Shown: in pieces, positions 1-6,105 of the stretch
Layout: each line of letters opens with the position of its first letter
Position numbering within the stretch: position 1 is the stretch's first letter
Source: an uncultured Eubacterium sp.
GTDB taxonomy: Bacteria > Bacillota > Clostridia > Lachnospirales > Lachnospiraceae
Reading direction: 5' to 3'
DNA length: 12,492 nucleotides
Assembly: GCA_946611445.1 (NCBI GenBank)
Contig: CAMODP010000042.1
Coordinates: forward strand, 1 to 12,492
Program-made: the position numbers and the translations under genes
Notes under the pieces: generated by a model
Told to the model about the DNA's origin: nothing
Seen by the model: only the letters and a program-made list of their open reading frames with translations
The model's database searches: none

Positions 1-411
1 ATTTTCGACCGCACCTGGTACGGGCGTGTTATGGTGGAGCGCCTGGAGGGCTTCTGCAGCGAGAATGACTGGCAGAGAGCCTACAACGAGATCAATGAGT
101 TTGAAAAGGAGCTGGCTGACTGGGGCGCTGTCATCATAAAATTCTGGGTACACATAGACAACCAGACGCAGCTGGAACGCTTCACACTCCGTCAGAACAC
201 GCCTGAGAAGCAGTGGAAGATTACAGACGAGGACTGGAGAAACAGGGAGAAATGGGACGAGTATGAGGCTGCGATCGATGAGATGCTGCAGAAGACAAAC
301 ACTGCGTTTGCCCCCTGGTATATCCTGGAGTCCAATGACAAAAAGTACGCCCGTCTGAAAGCACTGAAGATCGTTATAAAAGCAGTAAAAGAGGCGTGCA
401 GAAAAAAATAA
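1..411 (+). CDS. pap: Polyphosphate kinase 2-family protein, probable polyphosphate:AMP phosphotransferase, C-terminal part
   Basis: The frame is open from base 1, so the gene begins outside the window and only its last 136 residues are visible. They start with IFDRTWYGRVMVERLEGF, which resembles the FDR-W-Y-R-ERVEGF region of the PPK2 fold, and continue with KFWVHIDNQTQLERF and WKITDEDWRNREKWDEYE, the conserved second half of PPK2 domains. Family knowledge: PPK2 enzymes transfer phosphate between polyphosphate and nucleotides in the cytoplasm. The DRTWYGR/VERLEGF wording and the APWYILESNDKKYAR tail are closest to the C-terminal domain of two-domain Pap enzymes, which phosphorylate AMP to ADP. 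Whether a first PPK2 domain exists upstream cannot be seen, so a single-domain PPK2 is the alternative. A hairpin terminator lies about 50 bases past the stop. Confidence 0.85.
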   Translation: MFDRTWYGRVMVERLEGFCSENDWQRAYNEINEFEKELADWGAVIIKFWVHIDNQTQLERFTLRQNTPEKQWKITDEDWRNREKWDEYEAAIDEMLQKTNTAFAPWYILESNDKKYARLKALKIVIKAVKEACRKK

Positions 412-420
412 AAAAAATAC

Positions 421-449
421 TGGAAAAAATCCCGGCGCAGTGCTATGAT
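421..449 (+). promoter_or_regulatory. Candidate promoter upstream of a terminator-like hairpin
   Basis: TGGAAA at 421-426 and TATGAT at 444-449 are 17 bases apart, and the -10 carries an extended TGC at 441-443. Initiation would fall near 456, only a few bases before the hairpin at 464-502. It could drive the LuxR-type gene through an attenuator-like leader. It could also be chance, since it is seen only by motif. Confidence 0.4.
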
Positions 450-463
450 AATCCAGTGAGTGC

Positions 464-502
464 AAAGAGGCATTTCCCCGTAAGGGGAGGTGTCTCTTTT
501 TT
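464..502 (+). terminator. Strong intrinsic terminator, possibly an attenuator
   Basis: A 16-pair stem (464-479 with 484-499, a few G-U pairs) closes a GTAA tetraloop at 480-483 and is followed by a run of T (497-502). It sits after the polyphosphate kinase gene and ends that transcript. Because a promoter-like sequence lies directly in front of it, it may also limit transcription into the LuxR-type gene at 581. Confidence 0.85.
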
Positions 503-580
503 ACTGATTTGACTTCGGCCGGAAGCAGTCCGGACATGGCGGCCTGCTTCATTTGCGGTTTCAGATGACGGGGGGACAGT

Positions 581-1276
581 ATGGATAGAGAAACATTTCC
601 AGCATATGATGACCTGATCTTTTCTCTGTATGAGGCAGACAGCTTTCAGGAGCTGAAGAAACGGCTGTTTGCAGGGCTGCAGGTTCTGATTCCCTATCGG
701 TTTGCCAGCCTGCGTATAGCAGGGGTATGCGGGAGCGCCGCCGGAGACAGGCATCTGTTTTCGGATGTGTTCTGCGATCCGGAGAGCTACCGCGGCGCGG
801 AGAGAAAATGCATGGCGCAGCTGAATCCTGATATGATACAGAAGAGAGTCAGCGTAAGGAAAAGAACCGGCGGTACGGAATATGAATCCATGCAGCTGTT
901 TCTGGAGAACAGGGGAGAGTTTCTGGGGACGCTTACACTGTTCCGCGCAGCAGGAAGCGGTTCATTCTCAGAGGCGGAAGAACAGTATATACAGTCAGTC
1001 GGGCGTTACCTGCAGCTGGCAGTATACAGACACCTGAATGAACAGCAGGTCTGCCGTTCACTGGAACAGGTGATGGAATCAATCACCAGGCAGGCGCATC
1101 TGACACCAAGGGAAAGAGAAATCCTGTTTCTTCTGTATCAGACAGAAACGAATCCGGATATCTGCGACCGGCTGGGCATCACGGAACACACGCTGCAGAA
1201 ACATTTGCAGAATCTGTACAGAAAGCTCAATATTTCCTCCCGGTGGGAACTCGTGCAGTACCTGCTGGCGGGATGA
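581..1276 (+). CDS. LuxR-family transcriptional regulator with GAF-like N-terminal region
   Basis: The protein has 231 residues. Residues 174-231 form a clear LuxR/GerE-type helix-turn-helix: LTPREREIL opens it, followed by NPDICDRLGITEHTLQKHL and LYRKLNISSR, matching the usual EIA-LGIS-TVK-H-IYRKL pattern. Residues 1-150 lack the aspartate pattern of a response-regulator receiver and look like a single GAF-like sensory fold (FPAYDDLIFSLYEADSFQEL, then IPYRFASLRI). The ligand is unknown. The ATG at 581 follows a G-rich stretch that may act as a weak ribosome binding site. The gene stands alone: a terminator lies before it and an inverted repeat after it, and bioY converges on it. Its targets cannot be inferred from the sequence. 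Autoregulation or control of a neighbour would be a guess. Confidence 0.85.
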   Translation: MDRETFPAYDDLIFSLYEADSFQELKKRLFAGLQVLIPYRFASLRIAGVCGSAAGDRHLFSDVFCDPESYRGAERKCMAQLNPDMIQKRVSVRKRTGGTEYESMQLFLENRGEFLGTLTLFRAAGSGSFSEAEEQYIQSVGRYLQLAVYRHLNEQQVCRSLEQVMESITRQAHLTPREREILFLLYQTETNPDICDRLGITEHTLQKHLQNLYRKLNISSRWELVQYLLAG

Positions 1277-1282
1277 CAAGAC

Positions 1283-1319
1283 AGAAACGACCGCGGCCGG
1301 AAAAGCCGCGGTCGTTTCT
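1283..1319. terminator. Perfect 15-bp inverted repeat, likely bidirectional terminator
   Basis: Bases 1283-1297 pair perfectly with 1305-1319 around a seven-base loop. It lies 7 bases past the LuxR-type stop and downstream of bioY on the other strand. The T run is short (TTTCT), so termination may be modest, but the position between convergent genes fits a shared terminator. Confidence 0.75.
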
Positions 1320-1360
1320 ATTAAGCTGCAGAATTATATGCAAGACCGGATCAGGCGGAC

Positions 1361-1406
1361 TTGCGCAGGGCTTTGCCTGCTCTGCTGACAGTGTTCTTCT
1401 CAGCAG
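1361..1406 (+). repeat. Two small stem-loops between convergent genes; possible remnant of the 5.8-6.3 kb element
   Basis: GCAGG at 1365-1369 pairs with CCTGC at 1376-1380, and CTGCTGA at 1382-1388 pairs with TCAGCAG at 1400-1406. The first hairpin has TTGCGCAGG, five bases, then GCCTGCTC. The structured element at 5871-5892 has the same 17 bases with the same five-base gap. No gene is seen in 1320-1421. The relationship to that element is suggestive only. Confidence 0.3.
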
Positions 1407-1421
1407 TCCTGCTGACTGATA

Positions 1422-1967
1422 TCAGGCGCGCTGCATGCGGATTACATGGTAGAAGGCAGGCACAATCTGCGCCGCGGCAAACGCTTTGATCAGGTCCAGC
1501 GGCAGGAAGACAACCACGCCTGTCATAAACGCTGTCATCAGGTCCAGATGGTTCATATACATCAGCCAGACCATGCCAAAGAGATCTATGAAAAGAACGC
1601 CGGCTACAGCGGCGGCCGTGTATCTCATACGGTTATATACGCCCCCCCGGAGCATGGGAAGGAGCAGGACGGCAAACGGATAGGAGAGTGTATAGCCTCC
1701 CCAGGGAGCCAGAAGGTAGCCGATCCCTGCGCGGCCTCCGATAAAGACCGGCAGTCCGACGATTCCCAGAATCATCCAGACCAGGACGATCAGGAAAGAA
1801 TCCGAGGCGGAAAAAAGCAGCGGGATCAGGATAATGACAAAGTTCAGCAGCGTGATATGAGGCGCGCCGGGCAGCGGCAGAGGAATGCTGATATAGGCGG
1901 AGATGCACAGAAGGGCCGCAAAGAGGGCCATTGTCACGAGCCGGCGTGTAGGGATACTGTTCTTCAT
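1422..1967 (-). CDS. bioY: Biotin transporter BioY (ECF transporter S component)
   Basis: The 181-residue membrane protein has about six hydrophobic segments and the family hallmark GGRAGIGYLLAPWGGY at residues 77-92, plus the early LP-PGAPHITLLNF region, which is typical of BioY. Family knowledge: BioY is the substrate-binding, membrane-embedded S subunit that captures biotin. In Firmicutes it usually docks on a shared ECF module (EcfA, EcfA', EcfT) encoded elsewhere, and no ATPase or T-component gene is adjacent here. The start at 1967 gives MKNSIPTRRL; AAAGGAG lies about 12 bases upstream, a rather long spacing. A consensus-like promoter lies at 2007-2035. The gene is divergent from the DUF3786 gene. 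Control by BirA would be expected for this family, but no canonical BirA site (TTGTTAACC-type halves) was recognised. Confidence 0.95.
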   Translation of the reverse strand: MKNSIPTRRLVTMALFAALLCISAYISIPLPLPGAPHITLLNFVIILIPLLFSASDSFLIVLVWMILGIVGLPVFIGGRAGIGYLLAPWGGYTLSYPFAVLLLPMLRGGVYNRMRYTAAAVAGVLFIDLFGMVWLMYMNHLDLMTAFMTGVVVFLPLDLIKAFAAAQIVPAFYHVIRMQRA

Positions 1968-2006
1968 GTGAGCGCAGGGCTCCTTTCTATTTTTAAGATA
2001 TGGCGA

Positions 2007-2035
2007 AGTATAGTCCTCATATCCGGATTTGTCAA
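2007..2035 (-). promoter_or_regulatory. bioY promoter
   Basis: Read on the minus strand, TTGACA (2035-2030), a 17-base spacer and TATACT (2012-2007) form a near-consensus vegetative promoter about 40 bases before the bioY start. Its -35 lies 16 bases from the -35 of the divergent forward promoter, so the two may compete for or share a regulator. Confidence 0.8.
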
Positions 2036-2044
2036 ATACACGGA

Positions 2045-2062
2045 AAAACTGTTGACAGTTTT
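2045..2062. promoter_or_regulatory. 18-bp perfect palindrome, candidate operator
   Basis: AAAACTGT, TG, ACAGTTTT is a perfect 8+2+8 inverted repeat. It covers the -35 hexamer (2052-2057) of the forward promoter and lies just upstream of the bioY -35. The position fits a repressor site. The protein that binds it is unknown. Confidence 0.5.
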
Positions 2063-2079
2063 CTGCCGTATCCTATACT
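2052..2079 (+). promoter_or_regulatory. Promoter of the DUF3786 gene
   Basis: TTGACA at 2052-2057 and TATACT at 2074-2079 are separated by 16 bases, about 50 bases before the start at 2132. The -35 is inside the 18-bp palindrome. Confidence 0.75.
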
Positions 2080-2131
2080 GGAATAAACATCGTACATCCG
2101 GGGTGCGTCCCCGATCCGGCAGGGAGGAACC

Positions 2132-2836
2132 ATGGGATATCATTCATACAGGAATATCGGATACAGGCTCACGGATTCAGAGGCTGCCTGTACCAAATGG
2201 AGAGAAAAGTTCTGCGCGTTTGATCCCGGGAAGGCCGCAGCCGCGCTGCAGCTTCCCTTTGATGAGACATACATTTATATTACGTATTTCGGTACGCAGT
2301 ACCGGCTGCGCCTGGCGGACGGCGTTCTGGAAAAACAGACCGCGGAAGCGGCCGGTAAAGACAGCCCGGAAGAGACATGGACCGAGGATCTCTTCATGAA
2401 CGAAGCCCTGGTACTGTACCATCTTCTGGGCGATGTGCGGGAGAATCCGAGGAAGACGGGCATCTGGTGTTCCGAAGCTGATCTGGATCCGGTAAAGGTT
2501 CGGAGCGGGAACCGGACGGATCCTCTGCTGAACGGATTTGCCTCTGATTTTACCGGAAAGGTGCCGGAACTGGAAGAAGCGGCCCTGCGGCTGGGAGGCA
2601 CCCGCGTCCCGAAGGGCGATTCATCCTGGGAATTTCATCCGATACCCCAGGTCGCCCTGCGGCTGATTTTCTGGGATGCCGATGAGGAATTTCCCGCGCA
2701 GGTACAGGTCATGACAGACAGCGGGATCGGCGACTATATGCACTATGAGGCGGTGGGATGCATGATAGCGGATCTGTTTGAATTATTGGGAGGAGGAGAG
2801 GTCTCTCTGACAGAAAAGCCCTGCACCGTTTCTTGA
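2132..2836 (+). CDS. DUF3786 domain-containing protein
   Basis: The protein has 234 residues and is soluble, with no signal peptide or membrane segment. The C-terminal half, with PQVALRLIFWDADEEFPAQVQVMTDSG followed by YMHYEAVG, matches the DUF3786 pattern (P-LRL-FW-ADEEFPA-VQ-L-D), a domain common in anaerobic Firmicutes and in some cobalamin/corrinoid-related loci. The middle part (MNEALVLYHLL) also fits the family. Its function is not established. The ATG at 2132 has AGGGAGG about 6 bases upstream, supporting this start. It has its own promoter with an overlapping palindrome and is divergent from bioY, so a link to vitamin uptake is possible but unproven. Its stop codon lies inside the promoter of the next gene, yerC. 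Confidence 0.8.
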   Translation: MGYHSYRNIGYRLTDSEAACTKWREKFCAFDPGKAAAALQLPFDETYIYITYFGTQYRLRLADGVLEKQTAEAAGKDSPEETWTEDLFMNEALVLYHLLGDVRENPRKTGIWCSEADLDPVKVRSGNRTDPLLNGFASDFTGKVPELEEAALRLGGTRVPKGDSSWEFHPIPQVALRLIFWDADEEFPAQVQVMTDSGIGDYMHYEAVGCMIADLFELLGGGEVSLTEKPCTVS

Positions 2837-2861
2837 CTGTAAAGTTTTAGTGTGTTAAAAT
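2833..2861 (+). promoter_or_regulatory. yerC promoter overlapping the DUF3786 stop codon
   Basis: TTGACT at 2833-2838 and TAAAAT at 2856-2861 are 17 bases apart. The -35 includes the TGA stop of the upstream gene (2834-2836). The start codon follows about 28 bases downstream, preceded by AGGAGG. Confidence 0.7.
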
Positions 2862-2889
2862 CCAGGTATAACATACAGGAGGCTGAAGC

Positions 2890-3183
2890 ATGAGCAAGGA
2901 CATTCATACAGATGCGGTAAATCAGCTTTTTCAGGCCATTCTTACCCTGGAGAACGTGGACGAATGCTACACCTTTTTTGAAGATGCCTGTACGATCAAC
3001 GAACTGCTTTCCATCTCCCAGCGCTTTGAAGTCGCGAGGATGCTGCGCGACAAGAAGACATACCTGGAGATATCGAAGAAGACAGGTGCCTCCACGGCCA
3101 CAATCAGCAGGGTAAACCGGTCGCTGATCTACGGCAATGACGGGTACGAGATGGTTCTCACCCGGATGAAAGAGAAGGAGTAA
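2890..3183 (+). CDS. yerC: YerC/YecD-family TrpR-related DNA-binding protein
   Basis: The 97-residue protein matches the YerC family, a Firmicute group related to the tryptophan repressor TrpR. The N-terminal helices carry LFQAILTLENVDECYTFFED and the typical INELLSISQRFEVARML. A helix-turn-helix spans about residues 57-79, with TYLEISKKTGASTATISRV as its recognition region. The length is normal for the family. Family knowledge: these proteins have the TrpR fold, but their ligand and targets are mostly unknown, and a role in amino acid gene control is a common guess. AGGAGG precedes the ATG at good spacing. It has its own promoter and ends before a bidirectional terminator. hisH-hisF lie about 1.2 kb downstream, but nothing in the sequence shows that it controls them. 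Confidence 0.9.
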   Translation: MSKDIHTDAVNQLFQAILTLENVDECYTFFEDACTINELLSISQRFEVARMLRDKKTYLEISKKTGASTATISRVNRSLIYGNDGYEMVLTRMKEKE

Positions 3184-3254
3184 TCAGATTTCTCCTTTTC
3201 AGGCATGTATGCGGTATTTTGTGCAAGCGCATCCGGCACAGCCGGATTGCAGAA

Positions 3255-3294
3255 AAAAACAGGAGCTCCCGGATATCCGGAAGCTCCTGTTTTT
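3255..3294. terminator. Bidirectional intrinsic terminator
   Basis: A long stem (3255-3273 with 3276-3294, one C-A mismatch) is flanked by A-rich sequence on one side and T-rich on the other, so it can terminate yerC on the plus strand and the EamA transporter on the minus strand. It abuts the transporter stop codon at 3293-3295. Confidence 0.9.
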
Positions 3295-4243
3295 AACCGG
3301 CCAATTTGCTTTTTCTCAGAAAAAACAATTGCGGGGCGGGCAGCTGCGCAAGTATGATGGCGATAAACATCAGCAGGCAGCCGGACAGCTCCCGCGGACT
3401 GAGCGCGTCTCCCAGTACTATCCACCCGGCGATAGCGGAGATGCAGGACTCCAGACTCATGATCAGGGCGGCGACACTCGGGTTCAGGTCTCTCTGTCCG
3501 AGAATCTGCAGGGTATAGGCAACGCCGCAGGAGAGTATGCCCGCGTAGGCGATGGGCATCCAGCAGCTGAGAATGGCGCTGAGGGAAGGCGTCTCTGTAA
3601 TAAAGGCCGGAATGAGCGACAGCAGGCCTGCTGTGAGAAACTGCACGCAGGACAGCTGGAATCCGTTCAGTCGCGGAGAATAGTGATCCACAGACAGAAT
3701 ATGGAAGGCAAACGAAACGGCTGAGCCAAGTGTGATGATATCTCCGCGGTTAACGGAGAAGCCTTCTTTTATGCACAGCAGGTACAGGCCAAAGACCGCC
3801 AGCACGATGGACAGCAGGATCAGAGGCGAGCATTTTCTGTGCAGGAACAATCCCAGCAGCGGAACCATGACGATGTACAGCGCTGTGATAAATCCGGATT
3901 TGCCGGCGGTCGTGTATACGATGCCTACCTGCTGAAAGCCCCCTGCGATAAACAGGCATATGCCGCAGAGTATGCCGCCGGACAGCAGACGACGGACGCT
4001 TGTCCGGGCATCTGACAGCCCATCCGGGGTGGAAGCAGTTCTGTAGTTCACGGAGCGGCTGTCTGTTCTGCCGGTCAGGATGGCGGCGGGCAGGACGATC
4101 ACGGCGCCGAGAAGAAAACGGCAGGCATTGTAGGTAAAGGGCTGAAGCGTTTCCATGGCGATGCTCTGCGCCACGAATGTCGTGCCCCAGAACAGCGCTG
4201 CCAGAAGCAGATAAACAGAATGACGGAATTTTACGGTCTGCAT
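3293..4243 (-). CDS. EamA/DMT-superfamily transporter
   Basis: The 316-residue integral membrane protein has about ten hydrophobic segments in two repeated halves, as expected for the drug/metabolite transporter superfamily (two EamA domains). Recognisable parts include LLLAALFWGTTFVAQSIAME at the start of the first half, FIAGGFQQVGIVYTTAGKSG, and a second half with GVAYTLQILGQRDLNPSVAA and the SLESCISAIAGWIVLGDALS block, all typical of this family. Substrates are usually amino acids, nucleosides or other metabolites and cannot be inferred here. The ATG at 4243 is preferred because GGAG lies 7 bases upstream; an in-frame TTG at 4264 lacks a good site. It is divergent from hisH-hisF, and a candidate promoter lies at 4281-4309. 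Confidence 0.9.
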   Translation of the reverse strand: MQTVKFRHSVYLLLAALFWGTTFVAQSIAMETLQPFTYNACRFLLGAVIVLPAAILTGRTDSRSVNYRTASTPDGLSDARTSVRRLLSGGILCGICLFIAGGFQQVGIVYTTAGKSGFITALYIVMVPLLGLFLHRKCSPLILLSIVLAVFGLYLLCIKEGFSVNRGDIITLGSAVSFAFHILSVDHYSPRLNGFQLSCVQFLTAGLLSLIPAFITETPSLSAILSCWMPIAYAGILSCGVAYTLQILGQRDLNPSVAALIMSLESCISAIAGWIVLGDALSPRELSGCLLMFIAIILAQLPAPQLFFLRKSKLAG

Positions 4244-4280
4244 AGGTTTTCTCCGGTTGAACAAACTGACTGTTTCGTGT

Positions 4281-4309
4281 ATGATAAGCCAGTGATAAAT
4301 ATTTCAAAA
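4281..4309 (-). promoter_or_regulatory. Candidate promoter of the EamA transporter gene
   Basis: On the minus strand, TATCAT (4286-4281) serves as the -10. A T-rich -35 lies upstream, read as TTTTGA at 17 bases or TTGAAA at 15 bases. It is about 40 bases before the start codon. The match is only moderate. Confidence 0.45.
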
Positions 4310-4317
4310 CAGTTGTT

Positions 4318-4330
4318 CTGACAGGGTCAG
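4318..4330. promoter_or_regulatory. Small inverted repeat in the hisH upstream region
   Basis: CTGAC, AGG, GTCAG is a perfect 5-bp inverted repeat about 50 bases before hisH. A related sequence, AACTGACTGT at 4264-4273, is the inverse of ACAGGGTCAGTT (4321-4332) apart from two extra G. The two may form a spaced operator for the divergent genes, or the match may be chance. Confidence 0.3.
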
Positions 4331-4380
4331 TTAGATGAATATTCTATCATTTGCGGCATGCAAATGCAAGAGAGGAAGCA

Positions 4381-4989
4381 ATGATCGCCATTATAGATTA
4401 CGATGCCGGAAATATCCGGAGTGTTGAGAAAGCCGTGGAGGCATTAGGCGGAGACGCGGTGCTCACCAGCGATGCGGCTGTGATCCGGCAGGCGGATCAC
4501 GTGATCCTGCCCGGTGTCGGCAGTTTCGGCAGCGCCATGGAGAACCTGTACCGGTTTGACCTGGTTGATGTGATCCGTGAGACGGCAGAAGAGGGAAAAC
4601 CTTTTCTGGGCATCTGCCTGGGCTTGCAGCTCCTGTTTGAGAGGAGCGAAGAGAGCCCCGGGGCGGAGGGCCTGGGTATCCTTAAGGGTGAGGTGCTGCG
4701 CATTCCCGAAGGAGAGGGGCGGAAGATTCCGCACATGGGATGGAATTCTCTGCATTTGCAGAATGACGGCAGACTGTTTGCCGGTGTTCAGGAAGGCGCG
4801 TATGTTTACTTTGTGCACTCCTATTATCTCCGCGCGGCTGACCCTTCCATTGTCCGGGCAACGGCAGAGTACGGCGTCACGATCCACGCCTCAGTCGAGC
4901 AGGGCAATGTGATGGCCGCGCAGTTCCATCCCGAGAAGAGTTCGTCGGTCGGCAGACAGATCCTGCAGAATTTCCTGGCGCTGAAATAG
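4381..4989 (+). CDS. hisH: Imidazole glycerol phosphate synthase, glutamine amidotransferase subunit HisH
   Basis: HisH hydrolyses glutamine and channels ammonia to HisF in the fifth step of histidine biosynthesis, in the cytoplasm. The 202-residue protein is a class I glutamine amidotransferase: the oxyanion region GVGSFGSAM is at residues 45-53, the nucleophile Cys79 lies in GICLGLQLLFE, and His183 and Glu185 lie in QFHPEKSS, completing the triad. The length is normal. The ATG at 4381 (MIAIIDYDAGN) is chosen because AGAGGAAG lies upstream and this is the family's usual N-terminus; an in-frame TTG 30 bases earlier is not supported. hisF follows after 65 bases with its own strong ribosome binding site, and the two are probably cotranscribed. 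No other his gene is in the window. Confidence 0.97.
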   Translation: MIAIIDYDAGNIRSVEKAVEALGGDAVLTSDAAVIRQADHVILPGVGSFGSAMENLYRFDLVDVIRETAEEGKPFLGICLGLQLLFERSEESPGAEGLGILKGEVLRIPEGEGRKIPHMGWNSLHLQNDGRLFAGVQEGAYVYFVHSYYLRAADPSIVRATAEYGVTIHASVEQGNVMAAQFHPEKSSSVGRQILQNFLALK

Positions 4990-5054
4990 AAACAGTCAGA
5001 TTGCGCAGCAGAGCGTGCAGCCAGTGAATATAATAGGAAGAGGGAGAGCGTTCC

Positions 5055-5816
5055 ATGCTTACAAAGCGAATCATACCCTGTCTGGACGTAAATGACGGAC
5101 GGGTCGTAAAAGGGGTCAATTTTGTCAATCTGCGGGACGCGGGAGATCCCGTAGAGGTGGCAAAGATCTATGACAGGGAAGGCGCCGACGAGCTGGTGTT
5201 TCTGGACATCACCGCCTCAAGCGATAACCGCGCCACAGTCGTCGATATGGTAAGGAGAGTCGCCGAGCAGGTGTTTATTCCCTTTACCGTCGGCGGAGGC
5301 ATCCGCACGGTTGAGGATTTCCGGATGCTTCTGCGCGAAGGAGCGGACAAGATATCCATCAACTCCTCTGCACTGAACAATCCACAGCTGATCGCGGATG
5401 CGGCTGAAAAATTCGGCAGCCAGTGTGTTGTCGTTGCCATTGATGCCCGCAGGCGCGCAGAGGGAGAAGGCTGGACCGTTTACAAAAACGGCGGCAGAGT
5501 CGACATGGGAATCGATGCCGTAGAATGGGCTGTCCGGGCGGAACAGATGGGCGCCGGCGAGATACTCCTGACCAGCATGGACTGTGACGGGACAAAAGCC
5601 GGATACGATCTGCCGCTCACACGTGCCATCGCAGACGCCGTGCGCATTCCGGTGATCGCCTCCGGCGGCGCCGGCACTATGGAACACTTCCGCGACGCCC
5701 TCACAGAAGGCGGCGCAGACGCCGCCCTGGCAGCGTCCCTGTTCCACTACCGCGAGCTGGAAATCCGCAGGCTGAAAGAGTATCTGCGGGATGAAGGCGT
5801 GGCTGTGAGACTGTGA
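5055..5816 (+). CDS. hisF: Imidazole glycerol phosphate synthase, cyclase subunit HisF
   Basis: HisF is the (beta/alpha)8-barrel cyclase that uses ammonia from HisH to turn PRFAR into imidazole glycerol phosphate and AICAR, linking histidine and purine synthesis. The 253-residue protein has the standard length. Its first motif is [19 protein letters not shown], with catalytic Asp11. The second catalytic Asp130 lies in VVVAIDARR, which is exactly the family numbering. Phosphate-binding motifs are present as FTVGGGIRT and [12 protein letters not shown], and [15 protein letters not shown] is intact. AGAGGGAGAG precedes the ATG. It is the last gene of the hisHF pair. A large palindromic element begins 20 bases after its stop and may mark the transcript end, although it lacks a T run. 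Confidence 0.98.
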   Translation: MLTKRIIPCLDVNDGRVVKGVNFVNLRDAGDPVEVAKIYDREGADELVFLDITASSDNRATVVDMVRRVAEQVFIPFTVGGGIRTVEDFRMLLREGADKISINSSALNNPQLIADAAEKFGSQCVVVAIDARRRAEGEGWTVYKNGGRVDMGIDAVEWAVRAEQMGAGEILLTSMDCDGTKAGYDLPLTRAIADAVRIPVIASGGAGTMEHFRDALTEGGADAALAASLFHYRELEIRRLKEYLRDEGVAVRL

Positions 5817-5835
5817 GATTTGTGCGTATACGTAC

Positions 5836-5999
5836 GCAGGTACTGCAGCAGGAATCTTCGGTGTCCGCTGTTGCGCAGGTCCGAGCCTGCTCGTCTATGA
5901 CGGCCGGGCAAGGTCTGTCCCGGCCGCCTGAGACTCGGCCGGTCTCGGACACGTGCTCACGGAATGCGTCCGCTCGCAGATCCCTGCTGCAATACCTGC
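5836..5999 (+). repeat. Large structured palindromic element, copy 1
   Basis: The ends, 5836-5852 and 5983-5999, pair as a 17-position stem with one mismatch, followed by a further 4-pair helix. Inside are GTCCGAG at 5879-5885 with CTCGGAC at 5944-5950, an 8-pair GC-rich hairpin (5901-5908 with 5919-5926), and an alternative pairing of GTGTCCG at 5861-5867 with CGGACAC at 5946-5952. The core is shared with copy 2 on the other strand: 19 identical bases at 5874-5892 and 20 identical bases at 5939-5958. It lies between hisF and ung and shows no convincing coding frame. It could be a structured non-coding RNA, a REP/MITE-like dispersed palindrome, or a transcript-end structure. No family was recognised. 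Confidence 0.6.
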
Positions 6000-6105
6000 T
6001 GTAAGTACTACTTATGAAAAAGTAATATGCTGTGTATTGGTGAAACGACATAAGCAGGTAATCTGCCTTTGTAAAAGTAAAAATATCCTATTTATGCACA
6101 GCCGG

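Noticed and set aside
2029..2058. BirA operator in front of bioY
   Set aside because: TTGTCAA and TTGACAG form an inverted pair, but they are simply the two -35 boxes and lack the AACC/GGTT parts and the usual spacing of BirA sites.
1446..2399. Long plus-strand open frame of 317 codons
   Set aside because: It lies antisense to bioY and then overlaps the DUF3786 gene out of frame. Its translation is low-complexity and charged, with no family resemblance, as expected of a shadow frame in GC-rich DNA.
3209..3724. Plus-strand open frame over the 3' half of the EamA transporter
   Set aside because: It is antisense to a clear membrane transporter and runs through the terminator hairpin; its product is compositionally odd and has no recognisable motif.
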